This document shows positions 16,263 to 25,035 of a stretch of 64,000 nt of DNA, in pieces. The position numbers and the translations under genes are program-made. The DNA comes from an uncultured Tessaracoccus sp. Lineage in GTDB: Bacteria; Actinomycetota; Actinomycetes; Propionibacteriales; Propionibacteriaceae. The notes beneath the pieces were generated by a model, which made no database searches, was not told the DNA's origin, and saw only the letters and a program-made list of their open reading frames with translations. Each line of letters starts with the position of its first letter. Positions within the stretch are counted from its first letter, which is position 1. The stretch covers positions 1 to 64,000 of the forward strand of contig NZ_CALUCN010000006.1 in the NCBI RefSeq assembly GCF_943914565.1, read 5' to 3'.

Positions 16263-17102
16263 ATGCGAATCTACAACTCCAGCGGCGGGCACGGCATCGT
16301 CACCCGCCAGCAGCTCCTCCAGGACGGCCACACCCGTCGCGAGATCGAGAAGGCGGCCGCATCGGGCCGCCTCCGTCGCGTCGACCGCTCCCGCTACGCG
16401 CTCCCCGGCACCGAACCGGCCGTCGTAGCGGCAGCCGCTGCAGGTGCGACCGTCACGTGCCGCAGCGCCCTCGCCATGCATGGCTTGTGGACCATGCCGG
16501 ACACCTGCCTCCATCTCCGTCGCGACCGCTACGCCGAGCGCAACAAACCATGGCCGAGGGGCGGCCGACGCTGTGGCATGACCACCACGCTCGGCGACAC
16601 GATCGTCGATGACATCGCCAGCGCGCTGCTCTCCCTCCGCCACAGTCACGGCGTCGTGGAGGCGGTCATGGCCCTCGACTCCTTGGTGCGGATGCACGGC
16701 AGAGCGAAGGCCCGACGGATGATCCCCCGCGAGCTGCACCACCTCCTCGCCCGTACCGATCGACGCGCCGAGTCCGCAGCCGAATCACTCGTCCGACAGC
16801 GCCTGCACGCGGCGCGGCTGCGCCTCCGCAGCCAGGTACGCATCCAAGGCGTCGGGCGGGTGGACTTCCTGGTGGGGCGCCGGCTCATCGTCGAGGTCGA
16901 CGGCCACGAGCACCACTCATCCCCGGAAGACATGGCGCGGGATCGACGTCGCGACCGGCGCGCGATGCTCCGCGGATACCTGGTGATCAGGATCACCTGG
17001 CGGATGATCGCCGACGACTGGGACACCGTGCAGCGCGACATCCTCGCCCTCGTCCGCAGCCGACAGCACCTCCGACGGCCACGGCGACTGCGTCGACGCT
17101 GA
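16263..17102 (+). CDS. AbiEi-type antitoxin domain / DUF559 endonuclease-like protein
   Basis: A 279-aa protein with two parts. Residues 8-50 (GIVTRQQLLQDGHTRREIEK then RLRRVDRSRYAL) match the winged-helix N-terminus of AbiEi-type type IV antitoxins. Residues 170-265 match the DUF559 (Vsr/PD-(D/E)XK-like) fold: Glu175 in AAESLVRQRL, Asp201 in RVDFLV, then VEVDG with Glu211 and Asp213, and the late RITWRMI strand. Actinobacteria carry many orphan copies; no AbiEii-like toxin lies next to it. The ATG at 16263 is chosen because the domain starts there; no Shine-Dalgarno site is visible. The gene is flanked by inverted-repeat elements, which suggests a mobile or fast-evolving locus. Confidence 0.8.
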   Translation: MRIYNSSGGHGIVTRQQLLQDGHTRREIEKAAASGRLRRVDRSRYALPGTEPAVVAAAAAGATVTCRSALAMHGLWTMPDTCLHLRRDRYAERNKPWPRGGRRCGMTTTLGDTIVDDIASALLSLRHSHGVVEAVMALDSLVRMHGRAKARRMIPRELHHLLARTDRRAESAAESLVRQRLHAARLRLRSQVRIQGVGRVDFLVGRRLIVEVDGHEHHSSPEDMARDRRRDRRAMLRGYLVIRITWRMIADDWDTVQRDILALVRSRQHLRRPRRLRRR

Positions 17103-17122
17103 TCCCGTACGTGTTCCCGTGC

Positions 17123-17200
17123 GTGCACGAAACGCCGCGTGTTGGCGTTCAGAGGCCCGGATTCCGCCCTCCCAAGTGAGATACACGGCGTTTCGTGCAC
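17123..17200. repeat. Inverted-repeat element, copy E4 (78 bp)
   Basis: The left arm is GTGCACGAAACGCCGCGT (one change) and the right arm ACACGGCGTTTCGTGCAC is one base shorter than in other copies. The middle shares GCGTTCAGAGGCCCG with E3. It lies 21 bases after the DUF559 gene stop and downstream of the convergent polyprenyl synthase, where a bidirectional terminator would be useful. Confidence 0.85.
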
Positions 17201-17204
17201 GGTT

Positions 17205-17280
17205 CGGGCGGGCTGGGCTGGGGCGGGGCGCGCCGGGCCGGGCCGGGGCGCGCCGGGCCCGGGCGGGCCGGGCGGCAGGG
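17205..17280. repeat. G-rich low-complexity stretch with internal duplications
   Basis: About 75 bases made almost only of G and C, strongly G-biased on the plus strand, with GGGGCGCGCCGGGCC present twice. Runs of three or four G could form a quadruplex. It lies just after element E4 in the convergent gap before the polyprenyl synthase. No coding content. Confidence 0.6.
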
Positions 17281-17401
17281 ATGGGCAGAAGCGGGCGAAC
17301 GACGGTGTGCGGGCAGCAGCGAACGCACAGAGGCGGGCAGGAGGGCCGCCGTACTGCTCGCGAGCCGCGTTCCCGACGGTGGCCCCACCCCCTGCGACGG
17401 C

Positions 17402-18364
17402 TCAGCGTGAGCGGGTGACCAGCTCGTCGCAGAGGCGCAGCAGGGCGTCCTTCGCGTCGCCGTCGGGCAGGGGCCCCAGCAGCTCGCGCGCCCGCTGGGC
17501 GTGCGCGTCGACGCGTTCGCGGGCGGCCGCCATCACCGGGTGGGCCCGGAGGCGGCGCAGCACCTCGTCGAGCGCCGCGTCGTCCTCGAGGTCGCCGTCG
17601 ATCATCGCGAGTAGCTCGGCGTCCTCCGGGGCGTTGCGCGCCCGGAGCATCAGCACCGGCAGCGTCGCCACCCCCTCGCGCAGGTCCGTGCCGGGGGTCT
17701 TGCCGGTGACATCGGACTCGATGTCGATGAGGTCGTCGGAGAGCTGGAAGACAACGCCGATCTCCTCACCGAACTCGCGCAGGGCCCGCAGTCCGTCGTC
17801 GGGCACGCCGCCCACCATGCCGCCGAAGCAGGCCGAGGCCGCGATGAGCGATCCGGTCTTGTCGGCGATCACGCGCAGGTAGTGCTCGAGTGGGTCCTCG
17901 CCCTCGGCAGGGCCGACGGTCTCCGCGATCTGGCCCTGCACCAGCCGCGAGAAGGTCCTCGCCTGCAGCCGCAGGTAGTCCATGCCGAGGTCGGCGACCA
18001 TGTCGGAGGCCTGTGCGAACAGGAAGTCCCCGACGAGGATCGCGACCGAGTTGCCGTAGAACCGGTTCGCCGACGGGGCCCCGCGTCGCACGTCCGCCTC
18101 GTCCATGACGTCGTCGTGGTACAGGCTCGCGACGTGGGTGAGCTCCATCACCAGCGCCGCCTCGAACATGCGCTGCTCGTCGATCACCTCGCCGAACTCG
18201 GCCGCCGCGAACACCAGGGTGGGCCGGAACCGCTTGCCCCCGGCACGGATCACGTGCCGGGCGGCCTCGGTGACCAGCTCGGTGCGGGCCCGGGCCGCCT
18301 CGGCGAGCATCGGCTCGAAGCGGTCCAGGCGTGCCTGGATGCGCTCGTCGAAGGAGCCGGTCAT
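17402..18364 (-). CDS. Polyprenyl diphosphate synthase (menaquinone side chain)
   Basis: Trans-prenyltransferase that condenses isopentenyl diphosphate onto an allylic primer. The 320-aa protein has both Asp-rich motifs: the first at DDVMD (residues 84-88) followed by ADVRRG, and the second at DDLID near residue 215, with GGKRFRP near residue 43. The fifth residue before the first motif is a small Ala, usually a sign of longer products, so a heptaprenyl- to nonaprenyl-type chain is plausible. The ATG overlaps the nuoN stop (TGATG). As last gene of the ggr-nuo operon it is well placed to supply the MenA substrate. An exact product length cannot be read from sequence. Confidence 0.88.
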   Translation of the reverse strand: MTGSFDERIQARLDRFEPMLAEAARARTELVTEAARHVIRAGGKRFRPTLVFAAAEFGEVIDEQRMFEAALVMELTHVASLYHDDVMDEADVRRGAPSANRFYGNSVAILVGDFLFAQASDMVADLGMDYLRLQARTFSRLVQGQIAETVGPAEGEDPLEHYLRVIADKTGSLIAASACFGGMVGGVPDDGLRALREFGEEIGVVFQLSDDLIDIESDVTGKTPGTDLREGVATLPVLMLRARNAPEDAELLAMIDGDLEDDAALDEVLRRLRAHPVMAAARERVDAHAQRARELLGPLPDGDAKDALLRLCDELVTRSR

Positions 18365-19935
18365 CAGCCGACGAACTCCGAGAGGTTGCTCATCATCTCG
18401 AGCATCCCACCGGGCAGGATGCCGAGCAGGATCGTCGCCAGCGCACCGATCAGCACGAGCGTCCACACCCACAGCGACGGCGTGCGCACGACGACCTCGG
18501 AGTCCTCCGGCGCGGTGTCGAACCACATCGCGACGATGACCTTGAGGTAGAAGTACGCGGCGACGACGCTCATCACGATCGCGACGATCGTCAGCCAGCC
18601 GTAGCCGCCCTGGAACGCCGCGACGAACACCGCCAGCTTGCCGACGAACCCCGCGGTGAGCGGGATGCCGGCGAAGCTCAGGAAGAAGACCGTCATGATC
18701 GACGCCGTGAGCGGGTTGGTCTTGCCGAGGCCCTTCCAGTCCTCGATCGCGGTCGCCTCGCCGCCAGCGCGGCGCACGGTCATCAGCAGCCCGAACGCGC
18801 CGAGCGTCGCGAGGCCGTAGGTGAGCAGGTAGAACGCGGCGGCGCCGACCGACGTGACGAACACGTCGTCCGTGCGGACCACCGCGCCGACGACGCCGAC
18901 GAGCAGGAAGCCCGCGTGCGTGATCGCCGAGTACGCGAGCAGCCGCTTGAGGTCGGTCTGCCAGATCGCGACGACCGCGCCGACCACCATCGAGAGGATC
19001 GCCACGACGGCGAGCACCGGCTGCCAGTGCCACTGGGCCCCGCCGAAGCCGACGAAGAGCACGCGCATGAGCGCCGCGACCGCCGCCATCTTCGTGGCGA
19101 TGGCCATGAAGCCGGTGACCGGCGTGGGCGCGCCCATGTACACGTCCGGTGTCCACGACGCGAACGGCACGGCGCCGATCTTGAACAGCAGCCCGACCGT
19201 GATGAGCAGCATGCCCACCAGCAGCAGCCACTGGTTCTCCGCGCCGGCGCTGACCGCCGCCGCGAGCCCGGTGACCTTCAGCGAACCGGAGAAGCCGTAG
19301 ATCATGGCGATGCCGTAGAGGAACACGCCCGATGCGAGCGAGCCCAGCAGGAAGTACTTGAGGCCCGCCTCCTGCGAGAGGAGGCGACGACGGCGCGCCA
19401 TGGCCGAGAGCATGTACAGCGGCAGCGACAGCACCTCGAGTGCGACGAACAGCAGGATGAAGTCGTTCGCGGCCGAGAACAGCATCATGCCGAGCAGCGA
19501 GAACAGCAGCAGCGGGAAGACCTCGGTGTGCTCGCGACGCAGCCGCACCGCCTCGCGCTCGAGCGGCGAGCCCGGCGCGGACGACGCGGACGGCGCGAAG
19601 GCCGACTGGCCCTCACCGACGCCGCGTTCGGCGAACAACGCGACACCGCCGAGCCCGAACAGCAGCAGCATCATCCAGAAGATGAGCGTGGGCCCGTCGA
19701 GCACGATGGTCTCCATCGCGAGGAACTGCGACTCGAAGCCACCCAGACGCATCGCGACGGAGGCCCCGGCCGCGAGGAGCGCCACGACGGCGATCAGCGT
19801 CTGCAGCACGTAGCGGGAAGGACGCGGCGCGAAGGCCTCGACGAGCACGCCGAGCACGGCGCCACCGAAGACCACGATCAGCGGCAGGAGCAGGGGCCAC
19901 TCCACCGTGGGAGCCACAATCGTCAAGACGTTCAT
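18364..19935 (-). CDS. nuoN: NADH-quinone oxidoreductase subunit N
   Basis: Antiporter-like proton-pumping subunit of complex I, membrane arm. It has 523 aa and about 14 hydrophobic segments. Typical family signatures are SLPLYMLSAMARR, the TM5 region EAGLKYFLLGSLASG with its key Glu, and the DVYMGAPTPVTGFMAIATKMAAV stretch holding pump residues. The ATG at 19935 is preferred over TTG at 19938 because it shares a base with the nuoM stop (TGATG). Confidence 0.96.
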   Translation of the reverse strand: MNVLTIVAPTVEWPLLLPLIVVFGGAVLGVLVEAFAPRPSRYVLQTLIAVVALLAAGASVAMRLGGFESQFLAMETIVLDGPTLIFWMMLLLFGLGGVALFAERGVGEGQSAFAPSASSAPGSPLEREAVRLRREHTEVFPLLLFSLLGMMLFSAANDFILLFVALEVLSLPLYMLSAMARRRRLLSQEAGLKYFLLGSLASGVFLYGIAMIYGFSGSLKVTGLAAAVSAGAENQWLLLVGMLLITVGLLFKIGAVPFASWTPDVYMGAPTPVTGFMAIATKMAAVAALMRVLFVGFGGAQWHWQPVLAVVAILSMVVGAVVAIWQTDLKRLLAYSAITHAGFLLVGVVGAVVRTDDVFVTSVGAAAFYLLTYGLATLGAFGLLMTVRRAGGEATAIEDWKGLGKTNPLTASIMTVFFLSFAGIPLTAGFVGKLAVFVAAFQGGYGWLTIVAIVMSVVAAYFYLKVIVAMWFDTAPEDSEVVVRTPSLWVWTLVLIGALATILLGILPGGMLEMMSNLSEFVG

Positions 19936-21443
19936 CAACGTCCACCTTCCTTGAGCTGCGGAGCGGGATCCGTGATGCCGGCCGACGCCAGGAACCCGGT
20001 CGAGGCCTCGTCGATGATCTCGAGCGCCGGCTTCGGCACGAAGCCGAGCACCAGCAGGAGCACGATCAGCGGGAACACGGCGGCGCGCTCACGCAGGCTG
20101 AGGTCGCGCGAGACGTGCTCCTCCACCTGGGGCGTGACGGGGCCGGTCATGCTCACCTTGTACATCCGCAGGACGTACGACGCGGCGAGCACCATGCCCA
20201 CGACGAGGAACGCCACGTGCACCGGGTACTGCTGGAAGCTGCCGGCCATGACCAGGAACTCCGAGACGAAGCTCGACATGCCCGGCAACGCCAGGGCCGA
20301 GAGACCCGACAGCAGCAGGAAGCCCGCCATGACCGGCGCGACCTTCTGGACGCCACCGAAGTCGTGGATGTCCTGCGAGCCGCGACGCGCGACGAGGAAG
20401 CCCACGACGAGGAACAGCGCCGCCGTCGAGAGGCCGTGGTTCAGCATGTAGAAGATCGATCCCGTCATGGACTGCGTGGTGAGGGCGAAGATGCCGACCA
20501 CCATGAAGCCGAAGTGGCTGATGGAGGTGTAGCTCACCAGGCGCAGCATGTCGGTGGACTGCAGCGCCATGAGCGCGCCGTAGAACATCGACACGACCGC
20601 CCAGACGATCACGACCGGAGCTGCCCACCGGACCGACTCGGGGAAGATCACGAGGCAGAGCTTGATGATCCCGAAGGTGCCGATCTTGTCGAGCACGCCG
20701 ACGAGCAGGGTCGAGGTGCCCGGCGTCGCGGCAGCGGCTGTGTCGGGCAGCCAGCTGTGCAGGCCGACCAGCGGCGCCTTCACCGCGAACGCGAAGAACA
20801 CGGCGATGAACAGCCAGTGCGCGACGGCGGGCGCCATCTGCAGGTCACCGAGGTCGCGGATCAGCATGCTCGGCTGCCCCTGCGACACCGACTGGGCGTA
20901 GAGCCCGGCGATACCGACGAGCAGCACGAGGCCACCCGCGAGGGAGTAGAGCAGGAACTTGATCGCGGCGCGACGACGCCCCTTGCCACCGTAGCGGCCG
21001 ATCATGAAATAGATCGGGATGAGGGTCGCCTCGAAGGCCAGGTAGAACAGCAGCAGGTCGCCGGCGAGGAACACGAACAGCGCGAGACCCTCCATGAGCA
21101 GCGCGAGTGAGAAGAAGCCCGCCGCGGTGCCGCGGATGTCGTCGCGTTCGTCGATGTTCCACTCCGCGAGCAGTACAACCGGCACGAGGATGACGGTGAG
21201 CAGCACGAGGACGGCGTCCATCGGCATCATGTCGAGGGCGTAGAACGCCCCGATGGGCCGGATCCACGGCTGCGAGATCGCGAGCGCCGCCGTGCCGGTG
21301 ATGCTCGTCACCGCGGCGAGGACGCCGACGACGAGCGTCGTGAGCGCGAAGCCCAGGCCCGCGAACTTGGCCGTCTGTCCCTTGAGGAACGCGACGCAGA
21401 TCGCGCCGACGATCGGCAGGAGGGCGAGGATGGTCAACAGCAT
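19935..21443 (-). CDS. nuoM: NADH-quinone oxidoreductase subunit M
   Basis: Antiporter-like membrane subunit of complex I (502 aa, about 14 helices). The broken-helix and pump motifs are recognisable: FLAFEATLIPIYFMIGRYGG analogue at about residue 130, KFLLYSLAGGL, HSWLPDTAAAATPGTSTLL and the late SYTSISHFGFMVVG. It starts 14 bases after nuoL with GGAG upstream, and overlaps nuoN. Confidence 0.96.
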   Translation of the reverse strand: MLLTILALLPIVGAICVAFLKGQTAKFAGLGFALTTLVVGVLAAVTSITGTAALAISQPWIRPIGAFYALDMMPMDAVLVLLTVILVPVVLLAEWNIDERDDIRGTAAGFFSLALLMEGLALFVFLAGDLLLFYLAFEATLIPIYFMIGRYGGKGRRRAAIKFLLYSLAGGLVLLVGIAGLYAQSVSQGQPSMLIRDLGDLQMAPAVAHWLFIAVFFAFAVKAPLVGLHSWLPDTAAAATPGTSTLLVGVLDKIGTFGIIKLCLVIFPESVRWAAPVVIVWAVVSMFYGALMALQSTDMLRLVSYTSISHFGFMVVGIFALTTQSMTGSIFYMLNHGLSTAALFLVVGFLVARRGSQDIHDFGGVQKVAPVMAGFLLLSGLSALALPGMSSFVSEFLVMAGSFQQYPVHVAFLVVGMVLAASYVLRMYKVSMTGPVTPQVEEHVSRDLSLRERAAVFPLIVLLLVLGFVPKPALEIIDEASTGFLASAGITDPAPQLKEGGR

Positions 21444-21457
21444 GTCTTCTTGTCTCC

Positions 21458-23353
21458 TTAGCCCAGCTGACCCAGCACGAGCACGGCGCCCAGGGCGATG
21501 ACTCCGAACACGACGGTGAGGCCGTAGCTGCGGGCGAAGCCGTTCTGCAGCTGGCGCAGCATGTTGCCGAGCCCCGCGGCGACGGTCGCGCCGCCCTCGG
21601 GGATGCCGTCGAGGGTGGTGCGGTCGAACCAGGCGAGCCCCTTGGCGAGGCCCGTCGTCGGCCGGATGACCACGTGCTCGTTGAACGCGTCGCCGTAGAG
21701 GTCGTTGCGTCCGGCGATCGCGAACACGTTGCGCGTCTCGGGCTGCTCCTTCGGGATGTCCTCACGGAACAGGAACCAGCCGACCAGCACACCCAGCGCG
21801 ACGGTGGCCAGGGTCAGCCACCCGATCGGCGTCACGTGCAGCAGGCCGGTCTCGTGGACCTCGTGCGCGGTCGGCACGGCGAGCCACTGCTGGATCCAGC
21901 CGTTCATGACGAGGCCGGCGCCGAGCGAGCAGATCGCGAGGATGATGAGCGGCACGGTCATGACGAGCGGCGACTCGTGCGGGTGCACGTCGGCGTTCCA
22001 GCGCTTGCGGCCGCCGAACGTCATCATCATGAGCCGCGTCATGTAGTACGCGGTGACGCCGGCGCCCAGCAGCGCGAGCGAGCCGAGCACGACGTTGGTC
22101 TGGAACGCGGCCTCGATGATGTGGTCCTTCGAGTAGAAGCCCGCGGTGAACGGGAATCCGATGATCGCGAGGTAGCCGCACGCGAACGTCAGGAACGTGA
22201 TCCGCATCGGCCCGGCGAGCGCGCCGAAGTTGCGCATGTTCACGTCGTCGTTCGTGCCGTGCATGACCGAGCCCGCGCCCAGGAACATGTTGGCCTTGAA
22301 GAAGCCGTGGGTGACGAGGTGGAAGATCGCGAACGCCGCACCGACGGGGCCCAGCCCGGCGGCGAGCATCATGTAGCCGATCTGCGACATGGTCGAGCCG
22401 GCGAGGACCTTCTTGATGTCGTCCTTGCTCGAACCGATCCAGGCACCGGCGAGCAGCGTCACGGTACCGACGATCGCGACGGCGAGCGTGGCCTCCGGGG
22501 TCTGCGCGTAGACCGCGTTGGAACGGATCACGAGGTAGACGCCCGCGGTGACCATCGTCGCCGCGTGGATGAGCGCCGACACCGGGGTCGGACCTTCCAT
22601 CGCGTCGAGCAGCCAGGACTGCAGCGGCACCTGCGCCGACTTGCCGCAGGCGGCGAGCAGCAGCAGGAAGCCCAGCAGCGTCGCCCAGCCGCCCAGCTCG
22701 GGCGCGGCCTCGTTCACGACGGTGAAGTCCACCGACCCCAGCAGCATGAACATGGTGAACATCGCGGTCGCGAGCCCCATGTCACCGACGCGGTTGACGA
22801 TGAACGCCTTGTTGCCGGCCGCCGATGCGGACTCGCGGTGCGCCCAGAACGAGATGAGCAGGTACGACGCGAGGCCGACCCCTTCCCAGCCGATGAACAG
22901 CACGAGGTAGTTGTTCGCCAGCACGAGCGTGAGCATCGAGGCGATGAAGAAGTTCAGGTACGCGAAGAAGCGACGCCTGCGCGGATCCTCGGCCATGTAG
23001 CCGATCGAGTAGATGTGGATGAGGGATCCCACACCGGTGATCAGCAGCACGAACAGGATCGACAGCTGGTCGACCAGCAGGCCGATGTTCACGCTCCACG
23101 ACCCGGTGGCGATCCATTCGTAGACCTGGATGTTCACCGCCTGCGGGTCGTCGAGCATCTGCAGGAACAGCAGCAGCCCGATCACGAACGACGCGATCGG
23201 CGCGAGCGTCGCGAGCCAGTGGCCCCACGCGTCGCTGTAGCGGCCGAGCAGCAGGAGCAGGAACGCCGTCGCCAGCGGGATGGCGATCATGAGCGGGGCG
23301 AGCGCGAACAGACCGACCGCGGCCTGCGTCTCCAAGGTTTCGAGAAGAATCAC
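21458..23353 (-). CDS. nuoL: NADH-quinone oxidoreductase subunit L
   Basis: Distal proton-pumping subunit of complex I, with the long lateral helix at the C-terminus. It is 631 aa with about 16 hydrophobic segments. Diagnostic stretches include FVLLITGVGSLIHIYSIGYM, LFIGWEGVGLASYLLISFW, the pump region WLLDAMEGPTPVSALIHAATMVTAGVY (split here only for naming) and STMSQIGYMM. The GTG start is used; GAAGGGG lies 8 nt before it. It follows nuoK by 13 bases. Confidence 0.96.
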   Translation of the reverse strand: MILLETLETQAAVGLFALAPLMIAIPLATAFLLLLLGRYSDAWGHWLATLAPIASFVIGLLLFLQMLDDPQAVNIQVYEWIATGSWSVNIGLLVDQLSILFVLLITGVGSLIHIYSIGYMAEDPRRRRFFAYLNFFIASMLTLVLANNYLVLFIGWEGVGLASYLLISFWAHRESASAAGNKAFIVNRVGDMGLATAMFTMFMLLGSVDFTVVNEAAPELGGWATLLGFLLLLAACGKSAQVPLQSWLLDAMEGPTPVSALIHAATMVTAGVYLVIRSNAVYAQTPEATLAVAIVGTVTLLAGAWIGSSKDDIKKVLAGSTMSQIGYMMLAAGLGPVGAAFAIFHLVTHGFFKANMFLGAGSVMHGTNDDVNMRNFGALAGPMRITFLTFACGYLAIIGFPFTAGFYSKDHIIEAAFQTNVVLGSLALLGAGVTAYYMTRLMMMTFGGRKRWNADVHPHESPLVMTVPLIILAICSLGAGLVMNGWIQQWLAVPTAHEVHETGLLHVTPIGWLTLATVALGVLVGWFLFREDIPKEQPETRNVFAIAGRNDLYGDAFNEHVVIRPTTGLAKGLAWFDRTTLDGIPEGGATVAAGLGNMLRQLQNGFARSYGLTVVFGVIALGAVLVLGQLG

Positions 23354-23366
23354 GGTGTTCGCCCCT

Positions 23367-23666
23367 TCAGAGCTTCATCAGACTCGGGTCGTCGACCGAG
23401 GCCGAACGACGGGTCCTGTAGACGGCGACGATGATGGCGAGACCGACGACCACCTCGGCCGCCGCGACGACCATCACGAAGAACGCGGCCATCTGGCCCT
23501 CGAGCGAGCCGTGCTGCCGCGCGAACGCGACGAACGCCAGGTTGGAGGCGTTCAGCATCATCTCGATCGACAGGAACACGATGATCGCGTTGCGACGCAG
23601 CAGGAAGCCCGCGACGCCGACGGTGAACAGGATCGCCGAGAGTACGAGCAGCGAACCGGTGGTCAT
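23367..23666 (-). CDS. nuoK: NADH-quinone oxidoreductase subunit K
   Basis: Small three-helix membrane subunit of complex I (99 aa). It shows the family core GFLLRRNAIIVFLSIEMMLNASNL with the conserved Glu in the second helix, and FFVMVVAAAEVVVGLAII with a second membrane-buried Glu. Both acidic residues belong to the proton path. The start overlaps nuoJ (ATGA). Confidence 0.96.
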   Translation of the reverse strand: MTTGSLLVLSAILFTVGVAGFLLRRNAIIVFLSIEMMLNASNLAFVAFARQHGSLEGQMAAFFVMVVAAAEVVVGLAIIVAVYRTRRSASVDDPSLMKL

Positions 23667-24478
23667 GCCTTCTCCCCTTCCGCCCGGGCCTTCGCGTCGA
23701 CGAGCGCGGCGTGCACCTCGTCGGTGGGAGTCCGGAGTTGGTCGACGTCGATCGCGATCCCGCGGTCGACGAGCGTCTTCGACACGGACTTCTCGGAGAC
23801 CGAGCCGTCGGGCAGCAGCGAGGGCACCGAGATCGCGTTGTTGCGGGCGAACACGCCCGAGTTCGGCAGCGGGCCGGGATGGACCCCGTCCTCGGCGTAC
23901 GCGCGCGTGCGTTCCGCGGCGGACTCGACCTGTGTCGGTTTCCGGTACAGCTCCTCGCCGTGGGTGAGGACGATCGCGCCCATGGCCGCGGTGATGAGCA
24001 GCGCGGCGGCGACCTCGAAGACGAGCACGTAGTCGTGGAACACGAGCGTCGCGAGCCCCTGGACGTTGCCGCCCGCGTTCGCCTTGGCGACCGTGGCCGG
24101 CTCACCGAACGTCGAGAGCTGGCCCACGACGGTGATGAGCAGGATGCCGGTGCCGAGCGCGGCGAGGCAGGACGCGACGCGGTGGCCCTTGATCGTCTCG
24201 ACGAGCGAGTCGGTGGACTGCACACCGATCAGCATCACGACGAACAGGAACATCATGAGGATCGCGCCGGTGTAGACGATGATCTGCGCCACGAACAGGA
24301 ACGGGGCGTCCTGGGCCGCGAACAGCACCGCGAGCCCGATCATCACCCCCGCCATGTACACGGCGGAGTGCACCGGCTTGCGGGAGACGAGGAACCCCAG
24401 GGCGCACAGCACCATCACCGGTGCCGCCACCCAGAAGGCCACGTCGGATGCCGTGGCCAGGGGGATCAGCGAGATCAT
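23663..24478 (-). CDS. nuoJ: NADH-quinone oxidoreductase subunit J
   Basis: Five-helix membrane subunit of complex I, next to the quinone chamber. It is 271 aa; the conserved third helix reads VAQIIVYTGAILMMFLFVVML. About 100 extra C-terminal residues after the last helix (from HGEELYRKPTQ on) are hydrophilic, longer than in E. coli (184 aa) but common in actinobacteria. The ATG overlaps the nuoI stop by ATGA; a longer open frame reads back through nuoI and is not used. Confidence 0.95.
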   Translation of the reverse strand: MISLIPLATASDVAFWVAAPVMVLCALGFLVSRKPVHSAVYMAGVMIGLAVLFAAQDAPFLFVAQIIVYTGAILMMFLFVVMLIGVQSTDSLVETIKGHRVASCLAALGTGILLITVVGQLSTFGEPATVAKANAGGNVQGLATLVFHDYVLVFEVAAALLITAAMGAIVLTHGEELYRKPTQVESAAERTRAYAEDGVHPGPLPNSGVFARNNAISVPSLLPDGSVSEKSVSKTLVDRGIAIDVDQLRTPTDEVHAALVDAKARAEGEKA

Positions 24479-25035
24479 TCGGCCGCTCCTTGCTTCGATG
24501 CGCTGCGGACGTCGAGCTGCCCCGTCGGGGGCAGACCGAGGAAGTACTCCTTCTCCGAGTCGCCGAGGCGACGGGGGTGCGGGGGCTCCTCCATTCCCGG
24601 CAGCAGCGGTGCCAGGAGTCGGTCCTTGGTGTAGATCAGGCGCTCGCGGTCGTCGTCGGAGAGTTTGAACTCGTTGGTCATCGTGAGGGCCCGCGTCGGG
24701 CAGGCCTCGATGCACAGACCGCAGAAGATGCAGCGCAGGTAGTTGATCTGGTACACGTGCCCGTACCGCTCCCCCGGGGAGTAGCGCGCTTCCTCGGTGT
24801 TGTCGGCACCCTCGACGTAGATCGCGTCGGCGGGGCAGGCCCAGGCACACAGCTCGCAGCCCACGCACTTCTCCAGGCCGTCGGGCCAGCGGTTCAGCTG
24901 GTGCCGGCCGTGGAAGCGGGGCATGGTGACCTTCTCCTCCCCCTTCTTGTGGGGATAGCCCTGGGTGAAGGTCTTGCGGAAGATGGTCTTCAGCGTGATG
25001 CCGAAACCGGCCCACTCATCCGTGATTCCCGTCAT
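24475..25035 (-). CDS. nuoI: NADH-quinone oxidoreductase subunit I
   Basis: Carries clusters N6a and N6b in the peripheral arm of complex I. The 186-aa protein has two intact 4Fe-4S motifs: CVGCELCAWACPADAI near residue 57 and CIFCGLCIEACPTRAL near residue 102. The N-terminal amphipathic helix (AGFGITLKTIFRKTFTQGYP) is present. Compare the shorter orphan paralog at 2824. It overlaps nuoH and nuoJ by four bases at each end. Confidence 0.96.
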   Translation of the reverse strand: MTGITDEWAGFGITLKTIFRKTFTQGYPHKKGEEKVTMPRFHGRHQLNRWPDGLEKCVGCELCAWACPADAIYVEGADNTEEARYSPGERYGHVYQINYLRCIFCGLCIEACPTRALTMTNEFKLSDDDRERLIYTKDRLLAPLLPGMEEPPHPRRLGDSEKEYFLGLPPTGQLDVRSASKQGAAE

